Source: Acutalibacter sp. (GTDB taxonomy: Bacteria; Bacillota; Clostridia; Oscillospirales; Acutalibacteraceae). Taken from it: 7,608 nucleotides of DNA. The translations under genes and the position numbers were made by a program. The stretch lies in NCBI GenBank assembly GCA_022801475.1, contig JAAWSH010000073.1:1-7608 (forward strand), given 5' to 3'. Each line of letters starts with the position of its first letter. Positions within the stretch are counted from its first letter, which is position 1. Below the pieces are notes generated by a model, which was not told where the DNA came from, ran no database searches, and was given only the letters and a program-made list of their open reading frames with translations. This document shows, one piece after another, positions 1 through 6,535 of the stretch.

Positions 1-101
1 AGATCGTCTATAACTTCATTGGTGCGTTTGATTTTGAGGGAGCGCGGGAGCAATCCCAAACTGCCCAAGACAAAAATAATGCGAAAGTCGGCGCAGCTTA
101 A
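1..101 (+). CDS. Large serine recombinase, C-terminal end (partial)
   Basis: The third forward frame is open from the window edge to a TAA at 99-101 and reads IVYNFIGAFDFEGAREQSQ followed by a polar tail ending KVGAA. The IVYNFIGAFDF motif matches what I recall of the C-terminal DUF4368 region of large serine recombinases (TnpX/TndX-like) that excise and integrate mobilisable elements in Clostridia. Only about 32 residues are visible, so the resolvase catalytic domain and recombinase domain would lie to the left of the window. Such recombinase genes commonly sit at one end of their element, so an attachment site may lie shortly downstream. An intrinsic terminator at 141-164 closes the transcript. 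The family call rests on one short motif. Confidence 0.7.
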   Translation, partial: IVYNFIGAFDFEGAREQSQTAQDKNNAKVGAA

Positions 102-113
102 CGCTACGCCGAC
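87..113 (+). other. Hairpin overlapping the recombinase stop codon
   Basis: GTCGGCG at 87-93 pairs with CGCCGAC at 107-113, and AGC/GCT extends the stem after one mismatch. The stop codon lies in the loop. No T-tract follows, so this is not an intrinsic terminator by itself. It may protect the mRNA 3' end or be an arm of a recombination site. Confidence 0.4.
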
Positions 114-140
114 CCTCGCTTAAAATGTTTTCTTACGTCA

Positions 141-164
141 CCGCCCCATTCCGGCGGTTTTTTT
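141..164 (+). terminator. Intrinsic terminator of the recombinase gene
   Basis: CCGCC at 141-145 pairs with GGCGG at 153-157 across a 7-nt loop, and seven T residues follow directly (158-164). This is a classic rho-independent terminator 40 bp after the recombinase stop, reading rightward. Confidence 0.85.
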
Positions 165-337
165 GTTGTAAATTTTTGACGATGTTATAGCCTCCGGCGG
201 TTTAGGGGCGCCGAGTCTCGGCTGCCGCCTCGGTCGGCTCGGAACGGTCGCCGCTGGCGACCCTCGCCCCCTAAAAACCCCGCAGTCTTTGAAAATGTTG
301 ACGAAACTTTTACGGTTCTGCCTCCAGCGGCCAACGC
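165..337. repeat. GC-rich palindromic spacer, cruciform-like
   Basis: This is the non-coding gap between the recombinase terminator and the convergent surface-protein stop. It holds GCCGAG-T-CTCGGC (210-222), GCCG/CGGC (224-238) and a perfect GGTCGCC-GCT-GGCGACC hairpin (246-262). An outer stem, TTTAGGGGCG (201-210) with CGCCCCCTAAA (265-275, one bulged C), encloses them, so the segment can fold as a multi-arm structure. None of the arms is followed by a T-tract on the minus strand. GACGAAACTTTTAC (300-313) recurs near the right end of the window. The segment could hold the recombinase attachment site or be a genomic palindromic repeat. Confidence 0.5.
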
Positions 338-1971
338 TTACCCCGCGAAGTCGCAGAAGTTCTTTAGGTACACCGCCGCCTGGGCTCGGCTGGTCTGGCT
401 TTTGGGGCTCAGCTTTTTGCCGTTGGGCTGAATAATACCCTTGGCGATAGCCCACTTCATGGGGGTCTGGGCGTACTTGCTTACCGCCGAGCCGTCGCTG
501 TACTGGCCCAGGTTCACATTGGCGGAAAGGTCGCAGCCCTTAAACTTGGCGTAGTTATACAGCATGGTGGCAAAGTCCCGGTAGCTGATTTTACCGTTGG
601 GGTTAAACTTGTTGCCGCCCACGCCGTTGACCACTTCTTTGGAGGAGGCCCACTTGGTGGGGGCCTTGGCCCAGTTGGCGGTTACGTCCGAGAAGCCGCT
701 GCCGCTTACGGCGGGCTCGCCCTCGTAGCGGTAGAGCATGGTGACGATCTCCGCCCGGGTGGTGGTGCTGGTCAGGTCAAACTTCGTCTCGCTTTTGCCC
801 TTCATCAGGCCGATGGAGGTGACGAACTTCACGGCCTCGGTGTACCACTGGCCCTCTTTTACGTCGGTAAAGCCCGTGCCGGGGGTGCTGGGAATGACCG
901 GCGGGGCCGGGGCAGCGCTGATATCCTTAAAGTTGAGGCCGTACTTTAGGGCGTAGTCCAGGGCGGTAGAGTTGGATTTGCCGTAGATGGTGGTTATGCC
1001 GGCCTTGCCGATGGTATACTGGCTGTCATTTATCTTGCAGTTTTTGTCGCCGATGATAACGGTCCTCAAGTTGTCCACCGCGCCAAGGGCGCTGTTGCCT
1101 ATGGAGTCGGCCGAGCTCAAGTCAATGTACTGCAAAGCACGGCAGCCCCAAAAAGCGTAGCCCTCCACAGTCTTGACGGTTTTAGGAAGCTTTACATACT
1201 TCAAAGACGTGCAGTTCGAGCACATGCTGTCTGGAATCGTTTTGATTTTTCCCTCAATGGCAACGTACTCCAAATCGTCGCAGCCCGCAAAGCAAAAGTG
1301 GTATGCTCAATTTCCGTTACATTGGCGGGGATTACCAGAGACGTGAGGCCAGCATGATGAAAAGCCTGCCAGGCAATCTTTTTAACGCCCTTTCCAATGC
1401 TGATTTTCTTGAGGCCATAGCAATCGGCAAAGGCACCGGAGGGAATCTCCTTTACGCCGTCCGGAATGTTGATGGAAGAAATGCTTTTGCAATAACAGAA
1501 AGCGCCTTCGCCCAGCTCCTTCAAAGTACTGGGCAGGGTCATGCCCACTAGCTTCGAGCAGGCGTTAAATGCCCGGTCCTCTATTTTCCGCAATTTAGAG
1601 GGCAGAGGGCAGCTTTTTAAATTATAACAGGAGGAAAAGGCATATTCGCCAATTTCCGTCACCGTATCCGGCAGAGAAACGCCCACCAAATCGTACAGCT
1701 CTTCAAAGACACTATTCCCAATGCGGGTAACGCCGGGCTCCACAATAATTTTCTTAATGTACCTGCTACAGCTGCTTATCGGGCATTGGTTGTAGTCCTC
1801 CATAGGCCCGCTGCCGCTAACGGTCATCACACCCGAAGTGGCGTTGATAGAGTAGTGGACGTTTCTGCCCAGCAGCCCCTCATAGGTCTCGGCGTGGGCC
1901 ACCAGCCCCATGGGCGCCATCGTGAAAACCAGCGCCAGGGCCAGAAGGAATGACATAAACTTTTTCTTCAT
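338..1971 (-). pseudogene. Secreted leucine-rich-repeat (BspA-like) surface protein with SLH anchors, frameshifted
   Basis: The gene begins at ATG 1971-1969 with AGAGGGA (1979-1985) 7 nt upstream. It encodes a signal peptide (basic MKKK, hydrophobic core, AHA cleavage near residue 27), about ten 22-23-residue LRR_5 repeats of the pattern I-x4-F-x2-C-x2-L, and a Pro-rich linker near residue 350. Three SLH domains follow, roughly 366-415, 424-475 and 488-538, with TRAE, SYRD and SRAQ motifs. Such proteins sit on the cell wall and often mediate adhesion or binding. The reading frame breaks at about residue 226, where GCAAA is tandemly duplicated (1287-1296, plus strand). The upstream part then runs out of frame to a stop at 1201-1203, giving 256 residues without SLH anchors. 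Removing one copy restores a 542-residue protein and exactly restores the repeat spacing (IEHTTFAGCDDL). It may be a true pseudogene, a phase-variable gene or an assembly error. It is transcribed divergently from the glycosidase operon. Confidence 0.85.
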
Positions 1972-2004
1972 AAACTTGTCCCTCTAAATAAAAGATTTGT
2001 TCTA

Positions 2005-2033
2005 ATTTTAACATATTATTCATAATCTTGCAA
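2005..2033 (-). promoter_or_regulatory. Promoter of the LRR-SLH gene
   Basis: Read on the minus strand, TTGCAA (2033-2028) is followed after exactly 17 nt by TAAAAT (2010-2005), with a TGT just upstream that fits an extended -10. The start codon is 33 nt further on. It lies back to back with the glycosidase promoter, with about 46 bp between the two -35 boxes. Confidence 0.6.
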
Positions 2034-2079
2034 TATTTTCCAGTCCCCCGCCCTTAAAAAAATTTCCGACGCGTTTTCC

Positions 2080-2108
2080 TTGACAAGCCCCGCCCTACAG
2101 GCTATAAT
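2080..2108 (+). promoter_or_regulatory. Consensus sigma-A promoter of the glycosidase operon
   Basis: TTGACA (2080-2085), a 17-nt spacer and TATAAT (2103-2108) match the housekeeping consensus at all 12 positions. Transcription should begin near 2115, leaving an untranslated leader of about 100 nt before the ATG at 2218. This position rules out the in-frame TTG at 2080 as a translation start. A perfect core promoter suggests high expression unless a repressor or the leader restrains it. I saw no clear operator beyond AGCC/GGCT between the two boxes. Confidence 0.85.
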
Positions 2109-2117
2109 CTGTGAAAA

Positions 2118-2188
2118 GCCCAAGAGTTTGGGGCAAACTCTCTGGTTTGCGCCAAGCTCTCCGCATGCGGTCCGCTGCGCGGCTGGGC
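2118..2188 (+). promoter_or_regulatory. Structured 5' leader with competing hairpins
   Basis: AGAGTTTG (2123-2130) pairs perfectly with CAAACTCT (2134-2141) over a GGG loop. The same downstream arm, as GCAAAC (2133-2138), can instead pair with GTTTGC (2145-2150), so the two stems exclude each other. GCCCA (2118-2122) and TGGGC (2184-2188) can close the whole domain, and a GC-rich palindrome, CCGCATGCGG (2161-2170), lies inside. Mutually exclusive stems between promoter and start codon are typical of riboswitches or attenuators, but I recognise no known class and see no T-tract. A regulatory role is inference. Confidence 0.4.
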
Positions 2189-2202
2189 CTATCATTATTT
2201 CC

Positions 2203-2209
2203 AGGAGAG
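2203..2209 (+). promoter_or_regulatory. Ribosome binding site fixing the DUF5054 start
   Basis: AGGAGAG lies 8 nt before ATG 2218. It is the only good Shine-Dalgarno in the leader and decides the start against the in-frame TTG at 2080. Confidence 0.75.
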
Positions 2210-2217
2210 TATCGCCT

Positions 2218-4224
2218 ATGGACATCAAAAAAGTATTCGTCATTCACAAGACCCACCTGGACATCGGTTTTACCGATTCCGCCGCCAACGTGCTGCACCG
2301 GTACCTGGAAACCTTTATCCCTGGGGCCATTGCCACCGCCCGGACCTGCAACCAGGACGGCCAGAGAAACTTTGTCTGGACCGTGGGCTCTTTCCTTATT
2401 GAGCTGTACCTGGAGCGGGGCCAAGACCCGGACCTGCTGGTGAAAGCCATTGAGGATGGGGTCATTGCCTGGCACGGCCTGCCCGTGACCACCCACACCG
2501 AGCTGATGGACGGCAAGCTGTTCGACTACGGCCTAAGCATCTCCCAGCGCCTGGACCAGCGCTTTGGCCGGCATACCATTGCCGCCAAAATGACCGATGT
2601 TCCCAGCCACACCCATGCCATGGTGCCCCATCTGGTAAAAGCGGGGATTAAGTACCTGCACATTGGCATTAATGGCTCTTCCAAGATGGTGAAGCTGCCG
2701 CCCCTGTGCCGCCTGCGCTATGGCGAGGACGAGGTGGTGCTGGATTACGCCGCCCTGTACGGGGCCTCCAGCTCTTTTGGGGAGTACGCTATGGAGTTTG
2801 CCCACACCCCAGACAACAGCGGGCCGCCCTCTCCTGAAAGCGTGGCCGCAGAGATGGAACGCCTGCACAAAAAGTACCCGGGGGCCGAGATTGTCTCCGG
2901 TACCATGGATGAGTTCGCGGAAATCGTTTTGGCGCACAAAGAAGAGCTGCCTGTGGTCACCGAAGAGCTGGGAGACACCTGGATTCACGGAGTTTCCACT
3001 GACCCCTATAAGACCGGCGCTTATTACGAGCTGCTGCGCCTGCGGGACCAGTGGGAGCAGGAGGACCCCGCCGCCGTAGACTCCCCGGCCTGGCGGGAGT
3101 TCTGCCGGGGCCTGCTGATGGTGTGCGAGCATAGCTGGGGCCGTGACGTAAAACGCTGGCTCTCGGACTGGCGCAACTGGGAAAAGGCGGACTTCTATGC
3201 AGCCCGGAAGCGGGACCACATCACCCCTGAGGACGTGATGCCCGCTGGGAAAGAACTGCGGGAGTTTACCCTCCAGCACGAGCCCACCTTTGTGGCCGGG
3301 CTGTGCAGCTACCAGAAGATGGAGGACTCCTGGGACGAGCAGAGGGAATATGTGGAAAACGCCGTGGCCGCCCTGCCCGCCCCCTGGCAGCAGAAAGCCA
3401 AGGAGCGTTTGGCCCTGCTAAGGCCCCAGGAACCCGCCCACTGCCAGGAGCCCACAGACCAGCGGAGCTTTGAGATTGACAGCTATAAAGTTGAGATTCT
3501 GGAGGATGGCAGCTTAAGTCTGGTAGAGCATGAGGGCCGGACTTTTGACAATGTTTGGCTGGGCCGGCTGGCGTATGAGGTGTACGGGGCCAAGACCGTA
3601 TTCGACAACCTGGAGGCCTATAACCGGGACCTGGAGCATACCCGGGTCTGGGCAGAGGGCGACTTCTGTAAGCCGGGCCTGGATACAGTGAAGGACCTGC
3701 AAGATGAGAGCTTCTCTTATTCTGTGGAGAAGGTCCAGCACAGCGGAAGCCAGCTGCGGCTGTGGCTGGCCGCCCCACAGCGGGCCGCGGAGAAGTATGG
3801 CGCCCCCTGGCTGGCTGTGGTGACCTATACCTTTGGCCAGCAGGTGGACGTGGATCTGCAATGGTTCCAGAAGGACGAGAGCCGCATCCCAGAAGGGCTG
3901 TTCTTTGGCTTTAACCTGGGCTATCAGACTGGGGAGAAGATTACCCTGGAGAAACTGGGCCTGTCCATTGACCCCTACCAGGTACGGGAGGGCGGCAACC
4001 GGAAGCTGCACTGCTCCGCTGTGGTACAGGGCGGACAGGGCGCTGTGCACAGCCTGCACGCGCCCCTGGTATCTGTAGGCGGACGGCACCTGTACGACGA
4101 AAACGAAGAGTATGGCGACGCGGCCCAGGGCATGTATTACCTGCTGTGTAATAACCGCTGGGGCACCAACTTCCCCCTGTGGTATGGGGAAAACGCTAAG
4201 TTTGGCTTTCAGGTGGAGATCTAA
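2218..4224 (+). CDS. DUF5054 protein, GH38-like glycoside hydrolase
   Basis: The 668-residue protein starts at ATG 2218 (MDIKKVFVIHKTHLDIGFT), with AGGAGAG at 2203-2209 giving 8-nt spacing. The longer frame back to 2080 overlaps the promoter and is rejected. The N-terminal HKTHLDIGFT motif (H10, H13, D15) resembles the metal-binding HxD motif of family 38 alpha-mannosidases. TDVPSHTHA (D127, H131, H133) lies where that family has its catalytic Asp and DPFGHS motif, and EHSWG (H305) may supply a further ligand. Residues from about 415 to the end form a beta-rich C-terminal region, as in GH38-like proteins. DUF5054 is, as far as I know, not firmly assigned a substrate. There is no signal peptide or membrane segment, so it is probably cytoplasmic. 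It is the first gene of an apparent two-gene glycosidase unit, probably processing an imported glycan. The family call is firm; alpha-mannosidase activity is only a guess. Confidence 0.85.
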   Translation: MDIKKVFVIHKTHLDIGFTDSAANVLHRYLETFIPGAIATARTCNQDGQRNFVWTVGSFLIELYLERGQDPDLLVKAIEDGVIAWHGLPVTTHTELMDGKLFDYGLSISQRLDQRFGRHTIAAKMTDVPSHTHAMVPHLVKAGIKYLHIGINGSSKMVKLPPLCRLRYGEDEVVLDYAALYGASSSFGEYAMEFAHTPDNSGPPSPESVAAEMERLHKKYPGAEIVSGTMDEFAEIVLAHKEELPVVTEELGDTWIHGVSTDPYKTGAYYELLRLRDQWEQEDPAAVDSPAWREFCRGLLMVCEHSWGRDVKRWLSDWRNWEKADFYAARKRDHITPEDVMPAGKELREFTLQHEPTFVAGLCSYQKMEDSWDEQREYVENAVAALPAPWQQKAKERLALLRPQEPAHCQEPTDQRSFEIDSYKVEILEDGSLSLVEHEGRTFDNVWLGRLAYEVYGAKTVFDNLEAYNRDLEHTRVWAEGDFCKPGLDTVKDLQDESFSYSVEKVQHSGSQLRLWLAAPQRAAEKYGAPWLAVVTYTFGQQVDVDLQWFQKDESRIPEGLFFGFNLGYQTGEKITLEKLGLSIDPYQVREGGNRKLHCSAVVQGGQGAVHSLHAPLVSVGGRHLYDENEEYGDAAQGMYYLLCNNRWGTNFPLWYGENAKFGFQVEI

Positions 4225-4277
4225 CGTCTGTTTGAAAAGTCCAAAGCAAGGATAGTGAACGTAATTTAAAAAGAGGC

Positions 4278-4446
4278 TTAGGGCCTGTTTGAAAATAGAG
4301 GGAATGAGGTCTTTTGGTGCAGAAGCGGTGAATTGCAAGGAGAAAACCGCAGGCTGTACCGCCTGTACGGCGAGGAGGTTCGACACGGGAGGTTGACCGC
4401 CTCTGGGCAAAAAGACGGCGTTTTCAATGTTTCAAACAGGCCCTAA
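4278..4446. mobile_element. MITE-like element with perfect 17-bp inverted ends
   Basis: TTAGGGCCTGTTTGAAA (4278-4294) is repeated in perfect inversion as TTTCAAACAGGCCCTAA (4430-4446). If the outer TA is the duplicated target, the element proper is about 163 bp (4281-4443). Subterminal inverted homology continues: GTCTTTT (4309-4315) pairs with AAAAGAC (4410-4416), and CAGAAGCGGTGAA (4324-4336 region) is largely complementary to TTGACCGCCTCTG (4393-4405). The interior has a repeated CTGTAC motif and no coding capacity. A short, hairpin-prone element with TA at its borders fits a miniature element mobilised by an IS630/Tc1- or IS5-like transposase; the family is inference. It sits between the two glycosidase genes. 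Confidence 0.7.
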
Positions 4447-4457
4447 TACCTTTTTAA

Positions 4458-4504
4458 ATTGGTGGCAAAGCCTTTTGCCTGCCAATCGTCATATATTGAT
4501 TGGC
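4458..4504 (+). other. Two overlapping alternative hairpins between the MITE-like elements
   Basis: ATTGG-t-GGCAAA (4458-4469) pairs with TTTGCC-tg-CCAAT region (4474-4486). The segment GCCAATC (4481-4487) can instead pair with GATTGGC (4498-4504). No T-tract follows either, so neither is a standard terminator. They lie in the stretch remaining between the two inserted elements. Confidence 0.35.
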
Positions 4505-4515
4505 GTTTATGATAG

Positions 4516-4650
4516 GGACGTGTCCAAAAGAAGAGTATATGACGAAAGAGTGGAGTGTCACCAGCCGATTTCATCGGCGGACGAGACGAAAAAACTTTAC
4601 CGTTTGTTCCTCGGAGCCTCGCCTTTTAACGCTTCCTTTTGGACACGTCC
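4516..4650. mobile_element. Second MITE-like inverted-repeat element
   Basis: GGACGTGTCCAAAAG (4516-4530) is perfectly inverted as CTTTTGGACACGTCC (4636-4650), and the homology continues for three more bases after a one-base gap. The interior holds a perfect GCCGAT-TTC-ATCGGC hairpin (4564-4578) and, at 4585-4609, a variant of the motif also found at 300-315 and 7475-7497. It has no coding capacity. I see no clear target duplication, though GATA occurs close to both ends. It ends 29 bp before the DUF4091 start codon, so it could affect expression of that gene. Confidence 0.6.
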
Positions 4651-4679
4651 TGCGATAATGTTTGAAAGTGAGGAATACG

Positions 4680-6326
4680 ATGAACTTCTCTTATTTGCCG
4701 GTCTCTTCCCTGCATAAGGTTTTTCCCGCAGTTCAGCCTGTTTCCGCGCCCCGCTGCCTTGCCCTTACTGGCCTTCAGGGCGAAACTTTGTCGTTTCAGA
4801 TTGCCTACCGCTGGGACGAGCCTGACCGGGCCTGGGGCGCTGTTACCGTGGAGTCGCCTCTGCCGGTGCGGGTGCGTACCGTGGAGCTGTCCCCCTGCGA
4901 GTATCCCTGTCACCAAACCCACGACCAGGGATACCTGGCCACCACCCCCGGCCTGTACCCCGACTTACTCCAGGACCTGTCCCCCTGGGGCTTTCCGCTG
5001 GTTTCCAGCCAGTGGCGGAGCCTGTGGGTGGATGTGGAGTTGGAGAAAACCACTGTCCCTGGGGAGTACCCGGTGGGGATTACTCTTTCTGCACAGGGCC
5101 AGGAGCTCTGCCAGGTAGAGGCCCGCTGCCAGGTACTGGACCTGGCCTTGCCCAAATTGCCCATTCCCCACACCGAGTGGTTTCATAGCGACTGCCTGGC
5201 CGATTATTACCAGGTGGAGGTGTTTTCGCCCCGCTGGTGGGAGATCGTGGAGGAATTCGTGAAAACAGCGGTCCGCCGTCACTGCAATATGCTGCTGACC
5301 CCTGTGTTTACCCCGCCCCTGGACACGGCTGTGGGGGGCGAACGCCGTACCGTGCAGCTGGTGGACGTGGAGGTTCGGGGCCAAGAGTATTCCTTTGGCT
5401 TTGAGAAGTTCCGCCGCTGGGTACAAATGGCCCTAAACTGCGGCATGGAGTATATTGAGATCAGCCACCTGTTCAGTCAGTGGGGGGCCAAGGCGGCGCC
5501 AAAAATTATGGCCTTGAAGGAAGGACGCCTTCAGAAAATATTTGGTTGGGATACCGACGCGGGAGGCCAGGAATACGCGGACTTTCTGGGGCAGTTTTTG
5601 CGGGCCCTGAAGCCCGAGCTGGAGCGGCTGGGGATTGGCCAAAGGACCTATTTCCACATTTCCGATGAGCCCAACCGGACCCAGATGGACTCTTACCGAA
5701 GGGCCTGGGAGGCGGTGCGGGAGGAACTGCAAGGTTACGCCATGATGGATGCTCTTTCGGACCATGCCTTTTATCAAGAGGGGCTGGTGCAGCAGCCGGT
5801 GTGCTCCTTGGACCATATTGGGCCGTTTCTGGAGCAGCGCCCGCCCTACCTATGGGGCTATTACTGTACTGGCCAATGCGTGGATGTCCCTAACCGCTTT
5901 ATCGCCCAGGCCGGAGGACGGACCCGAGTGCTAGGCGCGCTGCTGTACAAATACCGGCTGGACGGGTTTTTGCACTGGGGCTACAACTTCTACAATGTCC
6001 AGCATTCCCTATACCCCATTGATCCCTATCGGTGCACAGACGCCGGGGGCGCGTTCCCTAGCGGGGACCCCTTTTTGGTGTACCCGGGCAAGGACGGCAG
6101 GCCGGAGGAATCCCAGCGGCTAATGCTCATGGACCAAGCTATGTGTGACTATTGTGCGCTGACGGCGCTGGAACAGCTGGCGGGGCGGGAAAAGGCCCTG
6201 TCCTGTATTAACAAAGACCTGACTTTTCACAACTGCCTGCTGGACGAAGTGCAGCTGCTGGCCCTGCGTGAAAGGATTAACAACGCCATTCAAGAGGCTT
6301 TGGACCAGAATATAGATAAGGGATAA
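4680..6326 (+). CDS. DUF4091 protein, GH123-like glycoside hydrolase
   Basis: The 548-residue protein starts at ATG 4680 (MNFSYLPVSS), with GTGAGGA at 4668-4674 giving 5-nt spacing. The in-frame TTG at 4662 overlaps that site and is less likely. DUF4091 is the catalytic domain of the family 123 glycosidases, which include beta-N-acetylgalactosaminidases using a substrate-assisted mechanism with an adjacent Asp-Glu pair. Here FHISDEP places that pair at D329-E330. A beta-sandwich-like N-terminal domain covers roughly residues 1-160, the barrel follows, and a conserved GFLHWGYNFYN motif (H432, W433) lies near the end. There is no signal peptide, so it is probably cytoplasmic. It is co-oriented with the GH38-like gene, but two MITE-like elements now separate them, so coupling may be weakened. 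The fold and family are well supported; GalNAc specificity is not demonstrated. Confidence 0.88.
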   Translation: MNFSYLPVSSLHKVFPAVQPVSAPRCLALTGLQGETLSFQIAYRWDEPDRAWGAVTVESPLPVRVRTVELSPCEYPCHQTHDQGYLATTPGLYPDLLQDLSPWGFPLVSSQWRSLWVDVELEKTTVPGEYPVGITLSAQGQELCQVEARCQVLDLALPKLPIPHTEWFHSDCLADYYQVEVFSPRWWEIVEEFVKTAVRRHCNMLLTPVFTPPLDTAVGGERRTVQLVDVEVRGQEYSFGFEKFRRWVQMALNCGMEYIEISHLFSQWGAKAAPKIMALKEGRLQKIFGWDTDAGGQEYADFLGQFLRALKPELERLGIGQRTYFHISDEPNRTQMDSYRRAWEAVREELQGYAMMDALSDHAFYQEGLVQQPVCSLDHIGPFLEQRPPYLWGYYCTGQCVDVPNRFIAQAGGRTRVLGALLYKYRLDGFLHWGYNFYNVQHSLYPIDPYRCTDAGGAFPSGDPFLVYPGKDGRPEESQRLMLMDQAMCDYCALTALEQLAGREKALSCINKDLTFHNCLLDEVQLLALRERINNAIQEALDQNIDKG

Positions 6327-6333
6327 AGCAGAC

Positions 6334-6372
6334 AAGGAGGTGCTTTTAATGCATCTACGTTGTTTTTCCTGA
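6334..6372 (+). pseudogene. Strong ribosome binding site and start of a 7-codon frame (gene remnant or leader peptide)
   Basis: AAGGAGGTG (6334-6342) lies 6 nt before ATG 6349, an ideal initiation signal 23 nt after the DUF4091 stop. The frame reads MHLRCFS and stops at 6370-6372. This looks like the beginning of a third operon gene whose body has been lost or replaced. A short translated leader peptide is the alternative. Nothing downstream in any frame looks like the rest of a recognisable protein. Confidence 0.4.
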
Positions 6373-6439
6373 CGTATAAACGCACGCTGGTTTACATAAT
6401 GTTTTGGCCGAAAAAAACTTTAAACCAAGAAAAACCCAC

Positions 6440-6482
6440 AGTGGACAAGGGGTTATCCACGAATTTCACAGAGTTTTCAACA
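6440..6482 (+). promoter_or_regulatory. DnaA-box-like cluster
   Basis: Against the DnaA box TTATCCACA, the segment holds TTGTCCACT on the minus strand (6448-6440), TTATCCACG on the plus strand (6453-6461, one mismatch) and TTTTCAACA (6474-6482, two mismatches). The first two form an inverted pair separated by GGGG. An AT-rich patch precedes them (6391-6437). The text resembles the box-rich DNA beside dnaA in Bacillota, but no replication gene is present here. It may be a DnaA-titration site, a regulatory site, a remnant of an origin, or chance. Confidence 0.4.
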
Positions 6483-6535
6483 ATAATGCCGCGACGTAAT
6501 CCAGTTTCAGTTAAAAAAGAGGAGAGAGGACAGGG

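Noticed and set aside
1303..1551. 82-residue plus-strand frame opposite the LRR region
   Set aside because: It is antisense to well-formed LRR repeats and has no independent signal.
2080..2217. N-terminal extension of the DUF5054 frame from TTG 2080
   Set aside because: It overlaps a perfect promoter, lacks a ribosome binding site, and the family N-terminus (KKVFVIHKTHLDIGFT) begins right after ATG 2218.
4374..4392. GGTTCGA, resembling a tRNA T-loop
   Set aside because: The flanking bases do not form a T-arm and no acceptor, D or anticodon arms are present; it belongs to the MITE-like element.
3514..4410. 298-residue minus-strand frame
   Set aside because: It is antisense to DUF5054, has low-complexity translation, and extends into the MITE-like element; it is a product of GC-rich codon use on the other strand.
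4427..4717. 96-residue plus-strand frame
   Set aside because: It starts inside the first MITE-like element, runs through the second, and overlaps the DUF4091 start; the protein resembles no known family.
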